Source: an uncultured Porphyromonas sp. | GTDB taxonomy: Bacteria > Bacteroidota > Bacteroidia > Bacteroidales > Porphyromonadaceae | Assembly: GCA_945965245.1 (NCBI GenBank) | Contig: CAMFNC010000131.1 | Location: 1 to 7,679, forward strand | DNA length: 7,679 bases | Direction of reading: 5' to 3' | In this document: positions 5,655 through 7,679 of the stretch, one piece after another | How positions within the stretch are numbered: position 1 is the stretch's first letter | Layout: every line of letters begins with the position of its first letter | Position numbers and translations under genes: made by a program | Notes under the pieces: model-generated | Databases searched by the model: none | Seen by the model: only the letters and a program-made list of their open reading frames with translations | Told to the model about the DNA's origin: nothing

Positions 5655-7478
5655 TTAATAAGGTTGCAGGTTCAACCCCTCACATAATTGTGCAAATGGT
5701 TTGAACTTTTCGCTCAAAAACTCCATCTTTTCTTTTGCCGTGATAGGCATTTTATCGGTCAGGGTCTGATCTACCTCGATGTGTAGGATCAGGTCGCTGT
5801 TATGCAGTTTGGTACGCATGAAAAACAGTAGATGGCCTGTATATTCTTCCAGCCTGTTTTGGATGTCTTGGTTCGGCAAAATTACTTTCATCTGAGGGTA
5901 TCCCTGTTCAGTAGCCTCCAATTGGGGAAAAATCTGCTCCATGGCTCGAATCAGCAATTGATGTTCAGGATTTACCTTGTGGCGGGCAAATTGCAACCAC
6001 AATTCCTGCATACGATCCACGGTTACCGGCTCGTGCATTTCTGCCACCTGCGGTGTGGCTTCACGCTCCTTTCGAACTGCCTCTTCTTTTTCTGCACGCA
6101 GCCCTGTCAGCGACAAACGGCCAGAGTATCTGGTCGAAGAACTTCTTGGCATGGGATTGGGAGATGGTTTAGAGGGAGCAGGCGAGGAGGCTATTGTATT
6201 TATTGATGCTGATGTCCGAGGGGGTGTTTGCGTTGCAGTGGCAAGAGTTTGCGTTTGGACGGGTGTTGGGGATTGTATAGGTGCACTCGGCGATACTTGA
6301 GGTGCTGTGGCAGTCGTTACACCAGGAGCATGTACGGTGGGAGTGGGCAGTGAGCCGCTTTCGGGCAGCATGTTCAGTTCGGTATTATAGATAGAAGCCA
6401 GACGCATCAGACACAATTCCACGTGTAGCCGTTTATTGCTGCTTTGTCTGTAATTCAGATCACATTCGGTAAGCAAACTGATGGCACGGTATAAGAAAGC
6501 CGCAGGGCAGGCCGCCGCCGTCTCTTTGTAACGCATGGTCACTTCCTGCGGTTTTTCCAGCAGATGTTCTGTGCCGGGGTGTTGCATCACCATCAGGTCG
6601 CGCATGAAAGTCGATAGACCGCTTAGTATCAACTGCCCATCGAAGCCTTTGGAGAGAAGTTCGTCCAGAAGCAACAATAGACTTACGTAATCGCCGGTAA
6701 GGAGGAGTTGCACAATGCGGAAGTAATAGGTGTAGTCCAAAATGTTCAGACTTTCGATGGTCTGCGCATAGGTCAATTTGCCTTCGCAATAACCGGCTAT
6801 GCGGTCGAAGAGGCTCAAGGCATCACGCATACCGCCATCGGCTTTTTCGGCAATCACATTGAGAGCCTCCGATTCGGCATCTATGTTTTCGGATGCAGCC
6901 ACATACGCCAGATGGTTGGCAATATCTGATACGGTAATGCGGCGGAAATCAAATATCTGGCAGCGAGATAGGATGGTGGGCAGGATTTTGTGCTTTTCGG
7001 TGGTGGCAAGGATAAAAATAACGTGTTCGGGCGGCTCTTCCAATGTCTTCAGAAAAGCGTTGAATGCCGCTTGTGAAAGCATGTGTACCTCGTCTATGAT
7101 ATAGACCTTATACTTGCCAATGGCGGGAGGGATGTTTACTTCGCTGATGAGCTGACGTATATCGTCCACCGAGTTGTTAGAGGCCGCATCCAATTCGTAC
7201 ACATTCATGGATCGTTGTCCGTTGAAAGCACGGCAACTCTCGCATTCGTTGCATGCCTCACCATCGGCGGCACGGTTGGTGCAGTTGATAGTTTTGGCCA
7301 AAACACGTGCGGCGGTAGTTTTGCCCACACCGCGAGGACCGCAAAAGAGGTAGGCATGTGCCATCTTATTGCTTAGGATGGCAATTTTGAGTGTATGTGT
7401 CAGAGCCTCTTGCCCCACCATGCTGTCAAACCGATCGGGGCGATATTTTCGGGCAGAGACTATATATTGTTGTTCCAT
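5655..7478 (-). CDS. dnaX: DNA polymerase III subunit tau/gamma (clamp loader ATPase)
   Basis: Motor subunit of the clamp loader, which opens and loads the beta sliding clamp and, through its C-terminal part, organises the replisome. The 607-residue product shows the AAA+ module: Walker A GPRGVGKT (47-54), the four-cysteine zinc insert C66, C76, C79, C82, Walker B IIDEVHML (127-134), sensor 1 ATTE (158-161), the SRC arginine finger (R172) and sensor 2 GGMRDAL (215-221). The collar domain follows (about 240-365). Residues about 371-450 are a low-complexity linker rich in Pro, Thr, Ser, Ala and Gln, and 480-607 form the tau-specific C-terminal domain. The ATG at 7478-7476 gives MEQQYIVSARKYRP, the normal start. 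An in-frame extension to 7562 adds 28 unrelated residues and covers the promoter. I see no canonical A-AAA-AAG slip site near the collar/linker junction, so production of a short gamma form is not predicted from sequence. Confidence 0.97.
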   Translation of the reverse strand: MEQQYIVSARKYRPDRFDSMVGQEALTHTLKIAILSNKMAHAYLFCGPRGVGKTTAARVLAKTINCTNRAADGEACNECESCRAFNGQRSMNVYELDAASNNSVDDIRQLISEVNIPPAIGKYKVYIIDEVHMLSQAAFNAFLKTLEEPPEHVIFILATTEKHKILPTILSRCQIFDFRRITVSDIANHLAYVAASENIDAESEALNVIAEKADGGMRDALSLFDRIAGYCEGKLTYAQTIESLNILDYTYYFRIVQLLLTGDYVSLLLLLDELLSKGFDGQLILSGLSTFMRDLMVMQHPGTEHLLEKPQEVTMRYKETAAACPAAFLYRAISLLTECDLNYRQSSNKRLHVELCLMRLASIYNTELNMLPESGSLPTPTVHAPGVTTATAPQVSPSAPIQSPTPVQTQTLATATQTPPRTSASINTIASSPAPSKPSPNPMPRSSSTRYSGRLSLTGLRAEKEEAVRKEREATPQVAEMHEPVTVDRMQELWLQFARHKVNPEHQLLIRAMEQIFPQLEATEQGYPQMKVILPNQDIQNRLEEYTGHLLFFMRTKLHNSDLILHIEVDQTLTDKMPITAKEKMEFLSEKFKPFAQLCEGLNLQPY

Positions 7479-7496
7479 AATCTTGTGAGCTACACA

Positions 7497-7527
7497 CAAA
7501 TATAACAACAGCCACGCATATAGCCAA
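7497..7527 (-). promoter_or_regulatory. Candidate dnaX promoter (-33 TTGG, -7 TATATTTG)
   Basis: On the minus strand TATATTTG at 7504-7497 exactly matches the Bacteroidota -7 consensus TAnnTTTG. A TTGG (7527-7524) stands 19 bp upstream, which is the usual spacing to the -33 element. Transcription would start near 7490, giving a short leader of about a dozen bases before the ATG at 7478. No Shine-Dalgarno sequence lies in between, which is normal in this phylum. Confidence 0.55.
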
Positions 7528-7551
7528 CAGCCGTCTGCGGGTTGAGGCTGT
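7527..7551. repeat. Inverted repeat overlapping the dnaX -33 region
   Basis: Arms ACAGCC (7527-7532) and GGCTGT (7546-7551) form a 6-bp stem around a 13-nt loop. The left arm abuts the predicted -33 TTGG. It has no T-run after it on either strand, so it is not a typical terminator. An operator is possible but unproven. Confidence 0.4.
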
Positions 7552-7679
7552 ATTCCTCTCAAAAACCACGTGTTTTTGGTCTAAGCTCGGTCATGAAAAA
7601 ATATTTCATTAAGAATACAAAAATGAATCATTTTTCTGTCTGTCGGATGTGTTGATTTTTTTATGCATAAAATGAATTT
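7552..7679. other. AT-rich non-coding stretch with a cluster of short palindromes
   Basis: No gene is visible in these 128 bases on either strand. They hold four palindromic elements: 7562-7577 (CACGTG core with A4/T4 flanks and one mismatched pair), 7593-7609 (ATGAAA-AAATA-TTTCAT), 7619-7635 (AAAAATGA-A-TCATTTTT, 8-bp perfect arms) and 7659-7672 (TTTTATGCATAAAA, perfect). The 9-mer AAAATGAAT occurs at 7620-7628 and again at 7669-7677. They may be regulatory sites for dnaX or for an unseen gene to the right, or simply AT-rich spacer. No rho-independent terminator is convincing. Confidence 0.5.

Noticed and set aside
5666..5680. GCAGGTTCAACCCCT, which looks like a tRNA T-arm
   Set aside because: The flanking bases cannot form a 5-bp T stem and no acceptor or anticodon arm is present; the segment encodes the DnaX C-terminus (LNLQPY).
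7479..7562. In-frame N-terminal extension of dnaX with a hydrophobic stretch, resembling a signal peptide
   Set aside because: The extra 28 residues match nothing in DnaX, the protein is cytoplasmic, and the region contains the likely promoter. The standard MEQQYIVSARKYRP start is at 7478.
1..7679. A novel defence, mobile or secretion system
   Set aside because: All six genes belong to known families in an ordinary housekeeping order; no transposase, integrase, CRISPR repeat, toxin-antitoxin pair or composition break was seen by eye.

Overview
The window is a compact housekeeping segment from a member of the Bacteroidota, most likely Bacteroidales and probably Porphyromonas or a close relative. 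Three things suggest this. The AspRS, DnaX and Nif3-like proteins read like Bacteroidales versions (for example the AspRS run GITQLTF and the Nif3 run TGEAKYND). Two start sites sit behind TAnnTTTG boxes, the -7 element of the Bacteroidota primary sigma factor. No start codon is preceded by a clear Shine-Dalgarno sequence. The genus is an inference from memory of protein sequences, not from a search.

Layout: all six genes lie on the minus strand, so they read from right to left. At the right end, 7479-7679 is an AT-rich non-coding stretch with several short palindromes and the likely dnaX promoter. Then follow dnaX (7478-5655, DNA polymerase III tau/gamma clamp-loader subunit), a 77-bp gap with a candidate promoter, aspS (5577-3811, aspartyl-tRNA synthetase), a Nif3/DUF34-family dinuclear-metal protein (3809-2709), a coiled-coil C4 zinc-ribbon protein of the DUF164/CdsZ/FlgZ family (2701-1928), tilS (1920-568, tRNA-Ile lysidine synthetase) and, after a 55-bp gap, the first 170 codons of a short-chain polyprenyl diphosphate synthase (512-1), which runs off the left edge.

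The spacings from aspS to tilS are 1, 7 and 7 bp, so aspS, nif3-like, zinc-ribbon and tilS are almost certainly one transcription unit. The polyprenyl synthase may be its distal member or may have a weak promoter of its own. Two genes serve tRNA charging or decoding (AspRS, TilS), one serves replication (DnaX) and one isoprenoid supply. The two in the middle are widely conserved metal-binding proteins whose cellular role in this lineage is not settled.

I found no mobile element, CRISPR array, RNA gene, defence island or toxin system, and nothing that looks like a new multi-gene system. The observations most worth a second look are the coupling of the two metal-binding proteins of uncertain role to tRNA genes, a C8 homopolymer plus an A7 tract between the two halves of the zinc ribbon, and the palindromes around the two candidate promoters.
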